In this document: positions 16,803-24,453 of the stretch, piece by piece
How positions within the stretch are numbered: position 1 is the first letter of the stretch
Layout: every line of letters starts with the position of its first letter
Origin: a virus
IMG/VR virus record: IMGVR_UViG_3300037189_020288
Coordinates: 1-46,791 of that record
DNA length: 46,791 nucleotides
Direction: 5' to 3' (one strand)
Position numbers and translations under genes: made by a program
The notes under the pieces: model-generated
What the model saw: only the letters and a program-made list of their open reading frames with translations
What the model was told of the DNA's origin: nothing
Database searches by the model: none

Positions 16803-17846
16803 TTAAACTAGTCTCAGTATTGTCCGCCACCCCAATTCAAATGATTTACTACGTGTAGACAAGTTGTAATTCACTCGTTTGTTGAGGTTGTCGATGTGGC
16901 CGGGCTCAGCAATCATCGTTTGCAGTACAGTCACCAATTTTTCATAGTCTGGCGCGGCGTGTGGGACGCCGTTATCGTCATAATCAACGCGTGTTTTTAC
17001 AAGCACGCCATTTGCGTCTTGATACACGAAATCGATTTGTGGGGATAGAGCAAAAGACAAGACTGGCGTGCCGCAGCTAATCGATGTGAGGCTGCATAAC
17101 CCGTAGTTGTCGCACTCTGCCGGAAATAACGTCAGATCGTGCGCCGTGTACATCGCCGGGCGTTTAGATAACTGAACGTTGCGCACAAGTTTGACCCGCC
17201 CGTGTGTTTTGCGCCCAAGCGTTTGAAAAAACTTGGCAATAGACGGCGCAAACCGGCTAGACGTAATAGCCACGGTCAGCTGCGCGTCCGGCATTCGCTC
17301 AAGCAAGTAACCGAGCAAACCCAAAAACTGGCTGTGGGCGCAGCGGGCATTCCGGTCAAACCACGGCAAAAATATCTTTATCTGCCGGCTGTTGATTGCT
17401 TTCGTTTTTTTAATTGCCGGCAAACCGACGTCAAATGGGATAAACGTGACATTTTTCAGTTTGTATATTTTGGCAAACAACTCGCGCGCTTCGGCGTTCA
17501 TGGCAATTACGTGATCCGCCCTGTTCATAACTTTTTTGAACGGGCGCTCAAGTTCTTGCCACATCGGCACAATAATCGTCCGAACGCCGACGCGCTTGGT
17601 GTAGTTAAGCGTGTCTAGTTTGGGAGGGTGCGTCCAGATAATGATTTGGCAAGTTTTTGCCCATTGCGTAAATGAGCATTTCTTTTTGTGCACCACGCTA
17701 CGGTCGTATTCTGTTTTCAACTTGGCCGGCTGTGTGTTTGAATACAGCGTGCAGTCAGCGCCCTGAGTGCGTAAAAACCCAGCAAGACGCAGCGCAAAAT
17801 ACGCTTCGTCGCAGTGCGCATAATGTGTATAGATGCCGATACGCAT
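16803..17846 (-). CDS. GT-B (GT4-like) glycosyltransferase
   Basis: 347 aa. The ATG at 17846 starts MRIGIYTHYAH, the usual first strand of a GT-B fold, and sits 1 bp after the portal stop codon (TAGTATG). The N-terminal half ends with DHVIAMNAEARELF. The C-terminal half has the GT4 layout: KIFLPWFDR near the domain junction, RVKLVRNVQL, MYTAHDLTLFPAE and NYGLCSLTSISCGTPVLSF. The EX7E motif is altered (Asp in place of the first Glu, Thr in place of the second), so catalysis may be atypical. The family transfers sugars from nucleotide-sugars. The target here could be phage DNA, a virion protein or a host glycan; nothing in the sequence decides. Confidence 0.8.
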   Translation of the reverse strand: MRIGIYTHYAHCDEAYFALRLAGFLRTQGADCTLYSNTQPAKLKTEYDRSVVHKKKCSFTQWAKTCQIIIWTHPPKLDTLNYTKRVGVRTIIVPMWQELERPFKKVMNRADHVIAMNAEARELFAKIYKLKNVTFIPFDVGLPAIKKTKAINSRQIKIFLPWFDRNARCAHSQFLGLLGYLLERMPDAQLTVAITSSRFAPSIAKFFQTLGRKTHGRVKLVRNVQLSKRPAMYTAHDLTLFPAECDNYGLCSLTSISCGTPVLSFALSPQIDFVYQDANGVLVKTRVDYDDNGVPHAAPDYEKLVTVLQTMIAEPGHIDNLNKRVNYNLSTRSKSFELGWRTILRLV

Positions 17847-17847
17847 A

Positions 17848-19779
17848 CTACTGAGCAGGCGGAGCCCCTTGCGGTTGTCCTTGCCCAAATTGCTGCGCCA
17901 TCATCATTGCGCCACCCTGAGACCGCGCCTGCTGACGAATATCGTCGATGATGCTCGTAACCAATGCGTGCATCGTGGCGTCAGAGCGCTTTAGCTTAAT
18001 CAGTTCAGAATCCTTTACAGACTCGGGCATAGACAGCAACTGGTTGGCTATAAGCTGGGCCTGTTGCTGTAGGTCTTCGGGCGTTCGCGGCACATTTGGC
18101 GCGTTCTGTCGCTGCGATAAGAACTGGTCGACAGGACTCGGCATCTGACCGGGGACGCCACCAGCGGGCGCGCCGCCCTGCGCCGGCGCCGGCATACCGG
18201 TGGCCCCAGCGCCGGTATTACCGACGCCCGCTGTCATGTCCGGCGATTGACTCATGTCTTTCATTTGCTGCGCCTGCTGCATCTCAGCCTGCATGCGCTC
18301 TTGCTCTTCCGCGTAGATCTTTTCCTCTTCAAGCATCTGCTTGATTTCGTCTTTGTAATCAAGCCCGACACTGGCAAGCCCAGTGCTCTTGCTGATCTGT
18401 TGACCCTGCATAAGCTGCAACTTCGCCATCTGGCGATTGAGGTCGTCAGCATGCGTGACACGGACAAGTTTCGCGTTAACCGGCTCCCACGACATGACTC
18501 GGGAAAGCGACGATGCAAGTTCGTTTAAGAACAAGTTCATGTTGTGCGGCAAATGGCTCCAGTTCGCCTCAAATAGGCGTAACGCTGCCGGGGCTGCTTG
18601 CAGCGTCAGCGTGCCGTTAAACAGTTCCACTGGCATGCCGATGCATTTCAGCAACGTTTCAAGACCCTGATCCAGTAACTCGCGCGGGGCAAGCTGCTGC
18701 GCGTCGCCGCCCAGCGCCTGATAATTGACCGGAAACGGCAAAACATTCCAGCGCGCCGGATCGGTGCGGCGTGCACGAATCATGGCATTAACGCGCGCTG
18801 TAAAGCTGGATAAATTAATCGTGTGCACCGGGTCGGAAGACTGCCCGTCACCGCCGCGTGGCGCCGGCGTAATCACGCGGAACGGGATAACATAATCCAG
18901 CGCTACTGCTTCGTTGTAACGCTGTAGAATCTGGTAGTACCAAGCCTGCCGGAAGTTTGCGAGGATGCGAGAAATACCCCAGCCGCGATTACGCATGCCG
19001 GCCAGCGCATCTTCGCGCAGATGAAAAACGACGCCCTTATCAAACATCAAATTCTTGCCATCTTTGATTGCCTGAATAACTTCCCAGCTCGCGCGCTCAA
19101 GATGGTGAAGATGACCTTGCTTGATAAGCGTCCGATAATCTTCAGGGATCTTCCACACATACGAGCACTCGCCGGTATACGGATCCCACAGCAGATCAAT
19201 CTCGTGCGGGCTCCAACGTTTAACCGAGATGTGCCCGGTGTCACCACTGCGGCGGTCGATGTGCTTCCACGGGCCGACATATTTGCAGTTCGGACACGTA
19301 GCGTGAAACTGAAAGTTCTGCCATGAAAACGCGCAAGCGTCAGAGTTGTGCACGCGGTCAAGCGGCATCTCAAGCGCGCACTTCGGGCAGAAGAGGTAGC
19401 GGCGAAACGGGATAATAAGGCTGGTAAAAGAATTGCCGTAGGTCATGTAATCCATGCCAACGGTTTTCAGCACGTTCTTAATACTGAGCGTTTCAGATAA
19501 AAACGTCTGATACTTTTCTTTCTCTTCCCGACCAGTCTTGTTTTCGCCGATGTCTTGAATTTCGACGTCTGTAATAAAGTACGAGACAACGCGGTCAATG
19601 GCCTGCCGGTAGGGGCCATTCGCGTTCATGATGTATTCAGACCAGCGCAGCGCCGTCTGGATGCTCTCGGGCATCGACAGGCTGGCTACGTCGCAAAACG
19701 GGTCGGGAAATCGCTCGTCGGCCTGAACGCCGCGGCCGAGCGAGTTGTACCCCATAGAAGCTGCAGGTAATAGCGTCAC
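17848..19779 (-). CDS. Portal protein with inserted zinc-ribbon-like segment
   Basis: 643 aa from GTG 19779 (GAGG 7 bases upstream). Portal proteins form the ring at the capsid vertex through which DNA is packaged. Portal-like features: an N-terminal segment with ALRWSEYIMNANGPYRQAIDRVVSYF, the MTYGNSF motif near residue 110, RNRGWGISRI..NFRQAWYYQILQRYNEAVALDY, then PRELLDQGLETLLKCIGMPVELF and ALRLFEANW. The C-terminus is Gln/Gly/Pro-rich and probably flexible. CPKC and CPNC pairs about 35 residues apart (near residues 131-170) form a treble-clef or zinc-ribbon-like insertion, uncommon in portals. Followed by the glycosyltransferase gene. Confidence 0.85.
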   Translation of the reverse strand: MTLLPAASMGYNSLGRGVQADERFPDPFCDVASLSMPESIQTALRWSEYIMNANGPYRQAIDRVVSYFITDVEIQDIGENKTGREEKEKYQTFLSETLSIKNVLKTVGMDYMTYGNSFTSLIIPFRRYLFCPKCALEMPLDRVHNSDACAFSWQNFQFHATCPNCKYVGPWKHIDRRSGDTGHISVKRWSPHEIDLLWDPYTGECSYVWKIPEDYRTLIKQGHLHHLERASWEVIQAIKDGKNLMFDKGVVFHLREDALAGMRNRGWGISRILANFRQAWYYQILQRYNEAVALDYVIPFRVITPAPRGGDGQSSDPVHTINLSSFTARVNAMIRARRTDPARWNVLPFPVNYQALGGDAQQLAPRELLDQGLETLLKCIGMPVELFNGTLTLQAAPAALRLFEANWSHLPHNMNLFLNELASSLSRVMSWEPVNAKLVRVTHADDLNRQMAKLQLMQGQQISKSTGLASVGLDYKDEIKQMLEEEKIYAEEQERMQAEMQQAQQMKDMSQSPDMTAGVGNTGAGATGMPAPAQGGAPAGGVPGQMPSPVDQFLSQRQNAPNVPRTPEDLQQQAQLIANQLLSMPESVKDSELIKLKRSDATMHALVTSIIDDIRQQARSQGGAMMMAQQFGQGQPQGAPPAQ

Positions 19780-19793
19780 AATCGCCTCGTGCG

Positions 19794-19940
19794 TTATTTA
19801 CTAGCGTGCTTGGATGCGTCGGCAGCGCGTTTACGGAAGTCGCTGTCGAGCTGCTGAATTTGAGCCTGCTTTTCCTGACTCTTAGAAACGGGCTCGTCAG
19901 GCGGCGTGACGCCAGCTTTGATAACAGCGCGCTTTTCCAT
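19794..19940 (-). CDS. Small hypothetical protein
   Basis: 48 aa from ATG 19940, with GAGGA about 7 bases upstream. The frame extends far upstream without a stop, but that part overlaps the 306-aa gene and has no start context. Sequence is helical and charged (MEKRAVIKAGVTPPDEPVS, then KQAQIQQLDSDFRKRAA). It sits between the 306-aa gene (1 bp away) and the portal (14 bp gap), so a head-assembly accessory role is possible but unproven. Confidence 0.65.
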   Translation of the reverse strand: MEKRAVIKAGVTPPDEPVSKSQEKQAQIQQLDSDFRKRAADASKHASK

Positions 19941-19941
19941 T

Positions 19942-20862
19942 TTATTCCTCGTCGTAATTTGCCCGCAGGGCCCGCTCAACAAGTAAAACGCAATACTCGC
20001 GGTTATCATAAACATACTGAAATCCGGTCGTATGGACAAGGTACAAACGGCGGTCGTCGTTAATTTGAGCGGCCCAAGGACGCTGATACGGATCGTTTGA
20101 CGGTGGGAACCAGCGGGCCGCATTTTGTTCAAAACGTAAGTCGTAAACAAGAACGATAAAACCGCTCTCCTCCGCGCTGTCTGGTTCTTTCTGCGCGACA
20201 GAAATAATGATGTCGTGAAAAAAAGCGGGGACGGTGCCAATACCTTCTTTCTCAAAATACACCAGTTTCTGCGGCGGGCCAGATTTTTGCGCCGGAGTAA
20301 CTGGCGGCGGGGCCTGCGTAGCGGACTGCTTTTTTAATCCGAACGCCGCCATCGGGCTGTAGTTCCTGTCTATTTTTTCAATCGGCGGTAACTGCGGCTG
20401 GATAGGCTGCGCGGCTTCAGCAGCTAGCTCGGCAATAACCTGTTCTTCTTCGTATTCTTCAACAACTTGCGGCGGCGAGCGGAGGGCTGCTTTTTTAACC
20501 GGCACTCGCTGTACGCCGGTTTTTTCACCTTTTGCCAGTTCCTCAAATACCATGGCTGCACGCTCCCTTACGGAATTAATATCATTACCCGGAATCTGCG
20601 ATCGTGCGACAGCCATGGCATTCTCAATTGCAGGGCCATTCATTTGCGATAGTGTGAGGCCGCCGACGTTCGCGCCATTAGGATCAACAACGTTTATTTT
20701 GATTTTCGCCCGGTCGTGCGGATCGAAATTGATGGGGATTCCGCCCGGTGTTGCAGGAGCTACCACGACGCCGCGCAAGCCCTTTACACCGCCGCGCATG
20801 ACATCCAGCATGGACCGGCCGTTTTCCATGCGTTCCTGTGACGGATCTCTATAGCCGCTCAT
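19942..20862 (-). CDS. Hypothetical protein upstream of portal
   Basis: 306 aa from ATG 20862 (GGAG 7 bases upstream). Residues 1-110 look structured (GGIPINFDPHDRAKIKINVVD, NDINSVRERAAMVFEEL). A Pro/Gln/Ala-rich linker spans about 120-195. Residues 200-306 are a compact alpha/beta region (VYFEKEGIGTVPAFFHDIIISVAQ, FIVLVYDLRF, RLYLVHTTGFQYVYDNREYCVLLVE). No family recognised. First gene after the terminator at 20879-20922. Its position before the portal suggests a structural or packaging role, which is inference only. Confidence 0.75.
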   Translation of the reverse strand: MSGYRDPSQERMENGRSMLDVMRGGVKGLRGVVVAPATPGGIPINFDPHDRAKIKINVVDPNGANVGGLTLSQMNGPAIENAMAVARSQIPGNDINSVRERAAMVFEELAKGEKTGVQRVPVKKAALRSPPQVVEEYEEEQVIAELAAEAAQPIQPQLPPIEKIDRNYSPMAAFGLKKQSATQAPPPVTPAQKSGPPQKLVYFEKEGIGTVPAFFHDIIISVAQKEPDSAEESGFIVLVYDLRFEQNAARWFPPSNDPYQRPWAAQINDDRRLYLVHTTGFQYVYDNREYCVLLVERALRANYDEE

Positions 20863-20878
20863 AAAAGCTCCAATAGCT

Positions 20879-20922
20879 AAAAAAAGGGGGCAACGAGCGG
20901 CCGAAGCCTACACGTTGCCCCC
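20879..20922 (-). terminator. Rho-independent terminator overlapping a gene end
   Basis: Read on the minus strand, GGGGGCAACG (20922-20913) pairs perfectly with CGTTGCCCCC (20895-20886), followed by seven T (20885-20879). The loop contains GGC-TTCG-GCC, a C(UUCG)G-type tetraloop that can extend the hairpin. The 5' arm lies inside the last codons of the 95-aa gene (Gly-Gly-Asn-Val, stop at 20910-20908), so coding sequence and terminator overlap. This divides the middle block from the portal block. Confidence 0.88.
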
Positions 20923-21195
20923 GAAAGATTCTGACGTCAAATCGGGGCATACTGGGTATAGCTGTTCTTTCGGAATTCGAAAATACAGCCGACCAAGCGG
21001 AACCCCACCACCGCAAACTAGCCTTACGTGCTCTTCTGTTGGCAATACTTCTGCGAGTATTCTGCCGGAGATGAGCTGCGCTACCACCAAACCGATATCA
21101 CTGTCGTCTGGGAAGAACGGCAGTGTACTTGGGGTTGTGTCGATTTCTAACAACCACGACAACGCCGAGTTTTCAGGTTTGATGAAATAACGCAT
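20908..21195 (-). CDS. Hypothetical protein
   Basis: 95 aa from ATG 21195, beginning 1 bp after the stop of the 399-aa gene. No clear Shine-Dalgarno, so translational coupling is likely. Sequence is beta-rich (YFIKPENSALSWLLEID, VRLVCGGGVPLGRLYFRIP). No motif recognised. Its last four codons form the ascending arm of the downstream terminator. Confidence 0.7.
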   Translation of the reverse strand: MRYFIKPENSALSWLLEIDTTPSTLPFFPDDSDIGLVVAQLISGRILAEVLPTEEHVRLVCGGGVPLGRLYFRIPKEQLYPVCPDLTSESFGGNV

Positions 21196-21196
21196 G

Positions 21197-22396
21197 TCAG
21201 ACTAGCGCGGCAGAGTTTGTTTCCGCGGGCGTATGAAACTTATAGCCCTTGGGAACAAACTTAACAGGCGCCAACAGTTCACCAACATACGGGAACGGCA
21301 CACTCTGCCATTCCTCAACCCGGTTAACCTGAATAGCGCTGAGTCGGCTCAGTACTAAAGGTTTATCCGGTGACAGCGCGGCTGTAAATAGCTCTTCATC
21401 GGTCGCTTCTCGCTGCGCCCGCTTGGGAGCCTGAAACCGCAACAACGTCGCGGCCGCCGCCGGCATCTTTTCGATAGCCGTTTTGATATCAACCACTATC
21501 TCCATTGGACTATCCGGCGAAACCAGCGCATCGCACATTTCCTCGTACGTCGGCTTGATATCTCCAAGCTCGCTGTACATGGCGCTGATCATATCGTCGA
21601 GAATCCACTGGGGAACACCCTCAGCGTCTTCGAGTCCGTGCCGGGCCAGAACCTTAGCGGCCGGGTTTGGAATCGAAACCGTCATGTCATTGACGGCGCC
21701 GAAGGGATTTCGATCAAGATCGCCCAACACAGGCGAAAAGTCCTCGATAGCCGCGTCGTGCTTGACGGCCAAGAAAACATTCTTGGCATCTTCTTCGGTC
21801 AGAGCGGCAACGTTAACATACGTCTTGTTGCCAAACTGCCGAACCATGCTATCGCGTAGCTTGCTGCGATAGCTTTCTACCAGCTCCGCCGGTGCGTTCT
21901 GGATCGCCAGTGCCGTCATCTTATCTTCGTCGACGCGCACGTGGTTACGAGCCGGAATATACACCATCGGCCAGCGGCACGGTTCAAACGCTAGCCTTTC
22001 GCCGCGCTTGTCCGCATATCCATAATCGCAAATAGCATGAAGCATGTCGCAACCGCGCTTGGCATTCAGCCGGTGCTTTTGCTTCTTGATGCTAAGTTGC
22101 GCGCCAAAACCCTTGTGCGAGATGGGGGCTCGAAAGTCCCACTTGCCAAGAGTTTCAATGGTTATCTTGCCGGACCTATCAGCAATGGCCATAGCCACCG
22201 ATAGATTCAGCCCCGCATTCTGGGTCACTTCAAGCACAACCGCTGTCGGGCGAGCATCATCGCCAAACCGCCTAAAAGGCGTATCAAACTTTCTGTTTTC
22301 GCCGGCCAACCAGCTTACGGCCACTAGTCCCTCGCAGCGCGCAGCTACCCGGTCGAAAGCGTTGATGATGCTTGCCTGTGTCTTCGCGATATCCAC
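21197..22396 (-). CDS. Hypothetical protein
   Basis: 399 aa from GTG 22396, chosen for AAGGAG 7-8 bases upstream. Mixed alpha/beta sequence. Recognisable stretches include TAVVLEVTQNAGLNLSVAMAIA, a helical region with MTALAIQNAPAELVESYRSKL (about 165-185), TYVNVAALTEEDAKNVFLAVK and a C-terminal region with PFPYVGELLAPVKFVPKGYKFH. No family or catalytic motif recognised. The upstream frame (22284-22604) overlaps its start by 113 bp. Confidence 0.75.
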   Translation of the reverse strand: MDIAKTQASIINAFDRVAARCEGLVAVSWLAGENRKFDTPFRRFGDDARPTAVVLEVTQNAGLNLSVAMAIADRSGKITIETLGKWDFRAPISHKGFGAQLSIKKQKHRLNAKRGCDMLHAICDYGYADKRGERLAFEPCRWPMVYIPARNHVRVDEDKMTALAIQNAPAELVESYRSKLRDSMVRQFGNKTYVNVAALTEEDAKNVFLAVKHDAAIEDFSPVLGDLDRNPFGAVNDMTVSIPNPAAKVLARHGLEDAEGVPQWILDDMISAMYSELGDIKPTYEEMCDALVSPDSPMEIVVDIKTAIEKMPAAAATLLRFQAPKRAQREATDEELFTAALSPDKPLVLSRLSAIQVNRVEEWQSVPFPYVGELLAPVKFVPKGYKFHTPAETNSAALV

Positions 22397-22604
22397 TGTC
22401 TACTCCTTTATTCAAGTTACCGTCCTTGACGTGGTTTCGGTCAAAGTGTTTCGACGAATATAGGGACCACTCTCTCGGTGTTACGACAATCTCTTCGTAC
22501 TCCCCACTTGGAGTCTTGTCATAAAACTGAATGAGTGTCCGAGTTACATCGAGAACTTCCTGTCTCCGAACAGGCCGTCCTTTGAACCGAATAACATCAC
22601 GCAC
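22284..22604 (-). CDS. Small hypothetical protein overlapping the next gene
   Basis: 106 aa from GTG 22604, with AAGGGGG about 9 bases upstream. An ATG 4 bases earlier is followed at once by a stop in its own frame. Residues 1-65 look protein-like (VIRFKGRPVRRQEVLDVTR, EYEEIVVTPREWSLYSSKHF). The last 38 residues are read from DNA that also encodes the start of the 399-aa protein and are low-complexity and basic, typical of an out-of-frame tail. Either a genuine long overlap or a 3' end created by mutation of an earlier stop. Function unknown. Confidence 0.5.
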   Translation of the reverse strand: MRDVIRFKGRPVRRQEVLDVTRTLIQFYDKTPSGEYEEIVVTPREWSLYSSKHFDRNHVKDGNLNKGVDSGYREDTGKHHQRFRPGSCALRGTSGRKLVGRRKQKV

Positions 22605-22709
22605 GCATGAATTCCCCCTTACAGCAATAAAGCTGCGGCTATAGAGCTTGTCCGCGAAAACGCTAAACGCGGTACAATAAATATGCCAGCTTATGCTGAA
22701 AAATTTAGT
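22605..22709. promoter_or_regulatory. Intergenic region with small inverted repeats
   Basis: 105 bp without a gene. On the minus strand GCTGAA (22714-22709) can pair with TTCAGC (22700-22695) across the stop codon of the upstream gene, and the second arm can instead pair with a following GCTG. CCGCG/CGCGG flank an 11-base loop further on. TATAGC at about 22642-22637 lies between AAGCT and AGCTT arms, but no good -35 element stands upstream. A regulatory role is possible but weakly supported. Confidence 0.3.
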
Positions 22710-23147
22710 TCAGCTGTCGGGGTCTGGCAGAATGTTATCAAAGACGTTAATCGTGTTTTCGTCTTCGTCAGAGAAGAAGTCGTCGGGATTCGTCGACGGC
22801 TTGTTACTGCCCTGAGTTTTGATCTCAGGCGGCGTTTCTAGATGGATAGGATCAGAACCAAGGTATCCAGTATCGTCCGGCTCGAAATTGTCTTTGGGTA
22901 CATCGAACAGCGGTAGGTTGCCCCACGGTGTTAGCAAATGCCTAAACGGCGGTTTAGATATCTGCAGCCGAGCACCTGCAAAACTGAATACCGATACGTC
23001 GTGGTCAATAAGGTCTTTCATGCGCTCCGTCATAGCCTCAAGCGCGTTAAACTCTTCGACGCCAAACTCGCCGTCAGCGCGGAGAATGACGATATAGAAA
23101 TGCTCCGGCATGTCCGGCTGCTCGATCTTATTTTCTTCTTCGTCCAT
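22710..23147 (-). CDS. Hypothetical acidic protein
   Basis: 145 aa from ATG 23147, overlapping the upstream stop (TAATG). Residues 15-70 look folded (EHFYIVILRADGEFGVEEF, MTERMKDLIDHDVSVFSFAG). The C-terminal 65 residues are acidic and probably disordered (DNFEPDDTGYLG, DDFFSDEDENTINVFDN). No family recognised. An acidic tail could be a protein-interaction segment. Confidence 0.72.
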   Translation of the reverse strand: MDEEENKIEQPDMPEHFYIVILRADGEFGVEEFNALEAMTERMKDLIDHDVSVFSFAGARLQISKPPFRHLLTPWGNLPLFDVPKDNFEPDDTGYLGSDPIHLETPPEIKTQGSNKPSTNPDDFFSDEDENTINVFDNILPDPDS

Positions 23148-23791
23148 TACTCATCTCGCATATCGAGTGGATCTTTACCGTCGAAGCCGGCCGTCACACC
23201 AGCCGCATAAATACTGCGCGGCATCATGTTTAATGCAGCGCCGCTTAGTTTGCGAACGACAGCCGGGGCGTTTAACTGCGGATCTAAATATACAACAAAC
23301 TGATTTGACATCACGCCAAAAACGGTGATATCCAAAAACTGTCCGCTTTTCGACGTGGGGTCAAGCACGACAACCGAGTGAGAAAACGTACTCGCAAACA
23401 TGCTGACTTTTGGGTCGGAGTAAGCGATACCGCCAAGAAAATCAAAACACTCTTCTCGGCGACGTTCGTCAATGCAGTACAACCGTTTATCCCAGTTCAC
23501 CGTTTTTTTCTTTCCCGGCGCAGGACAAATTCCTACACCAGAAAAAAAGTACTCGTCTGTTTTGACAAGATCGATGTGAAACGGACGAAGATCGCTTGAC
23601 GCCGCAGGAAAGCGGGCATCAAACTCGATCACCGGGTCGCGGTCAAATCCGCCGTGAGTGAACAACAGCGCAGCGGTAAAAAGCACGAGCGGGTTGTCGC
23701 GCTGCTGCAGGGCGTCGGCGCACGACAACGCAGGTATGCTGTCCGCGCCAGAGACAGCGTCGACCTGAATAAATGTGTTTGGCCTCAGCAT
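23147..23791 (-). CDS. Hypothetical protein
   Basis: 214 aa. The ATG at 23791 is chosen because GGGG lies 6 bases upstream and the longer frame would overlap the RuvC-like gene by 146 bp. The N-terminal half has LRPNTFIQVDAVSG and NPLVLFTAALLFTHGGF. The C-terminal half is beta-rich (SVVVLDPTSKSGQFLDITVF, QFVVYLDPQLNAPAVV). No motif recognised. It lies 10 bp after the RuvC-like gene and overlaps the next gene by 1 bp. Confidence 0.72.
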   Translation of the reverse strand: MLRPNTFIQVDAVSGADSIPALSCADALQQRDNPLVLFTAALLFTHGGFDRDPVIEFDARFPAASSDLRPFHIDLVKTDEYFFSGVGICPAPGKKKTVNWDKRLYCIDERRREECFDFLGGIAYSDPKVSMFASTFSHSVVVLDPTSKSGQFLDITVFGVMSNQFVVYLDPQLNAPAVVRKLSGAALNMMPRSIYAAGVTAGFDGKDPLDMRDE

Positions 23792-23801
23792 GGCGACCCC
23801 G

Positions 23802-24440
23802 TCATTTCTTGACGTTGACAAGCCCTGCGTTTGTCGTCTGAATGAGCAACAGTAACACAAACGCCGCGTCAACCACGTTATCAATACCCGTGGATTTATA
23901 TTTTGCTGAGTCGAATGCGGCGCCGAGCGATTTATTTGCCGCGGCAATCATGTCTTCTTTGCTGGCTTTGCCACTACCGGTAGCAAACTTTTTAATAGTG
24001 CTGATCGCAAATCCGCTCGCGATAAGATTGGCTTCTTCGGCCCATGTTGCGACCGTCACCTTCATTCCGCCAAGCACTTCAGACGCCGTAGCAACACGCG
24101 ACAACACTGCCGGAATGCCGAACTTCTTATTGACAAAAAACTCGCGCGGCGGTGTGTACTTTACGTCTTCGTAGCCAATGACGTCGGCCGCGGCTGTGTT
24201 TAAAAACGCACGCAGCCGAACAAAACGAGACGCGCCAGACTCCAGCCCCTGCACCGACAAATCCCATTGGAACAACTGCAGCTTTTCCTGCAGCATCTTT
24301 TTACCGGGGATAAAGTCGTAGACGGCCACGCCACAATTACTGCCCAAGTCGAGCCCGAGGAATCTAATCGCGTCTGCTGGTTTTTTCTCAAGCTTAGCCC
24401 CAAACTGCTTGGGGTCTTTGTACATCCTGTACTTGGGCAC
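23802..24440 (-). CDS. RuvC-like Holliday junction resolvase
   Basis: 212 aa from GTG 24440 (AGGAG 6 bases upstream; an ATG at 24425 is the alternative). The RNase H-like fold is seen in FLGLDLGSNCGVAVYDF (Asp31), DVIGYEDVKY (Glu91) and, after a Lys-containing helix GKASKEDMIAAANKSLG, GIDNVVDAAFVLLLL (Asp187 and Asp191). This is the acidic tetrad of RuvC. The enzyme should cut four-way or branched DNA, resolving recombination intermediates before packaging. It lies among unknown genes rather than with the replication operon. Other RNase H-fold nucleases are possible, but motif spacing favours RuvC. Confidence 0.82.
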   Translation of the reverse strand: MPKYRMYKDPKQFGAKLEKKPADAIRFLGLDLGSNCGVAVYDFIPGKKMLQEKLQLFQWDLSVQGLESGASRFVRLRAFLNTAAADVIGYEDVKYTPPREFFVNKKFGIPAVLSRVATASEVLGGMKVTVATWAEEANLIASGFAISTIKKFATGSGKASKEDMIAAANKSLGAAFDSAKYKSTGIDNVVDAAFVLLLLIQTTNAGLVNVKK

Positions 24441-24453
24441 GCAACGCTCCTGA

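Noticed and set aside
17848-19779. Starting the portal at the internal ATG at 19755
   Set aside because: No Shine-Dalgarno precedes it, while the GTG at 19779 has GAGG at the right distance.
22605-22709. Sigma70 promoter with TATAGC near 22640
   Set aside because: The best -35 candidates match only about three of six bases, so it is kept only as a low-confidence regulatory region.
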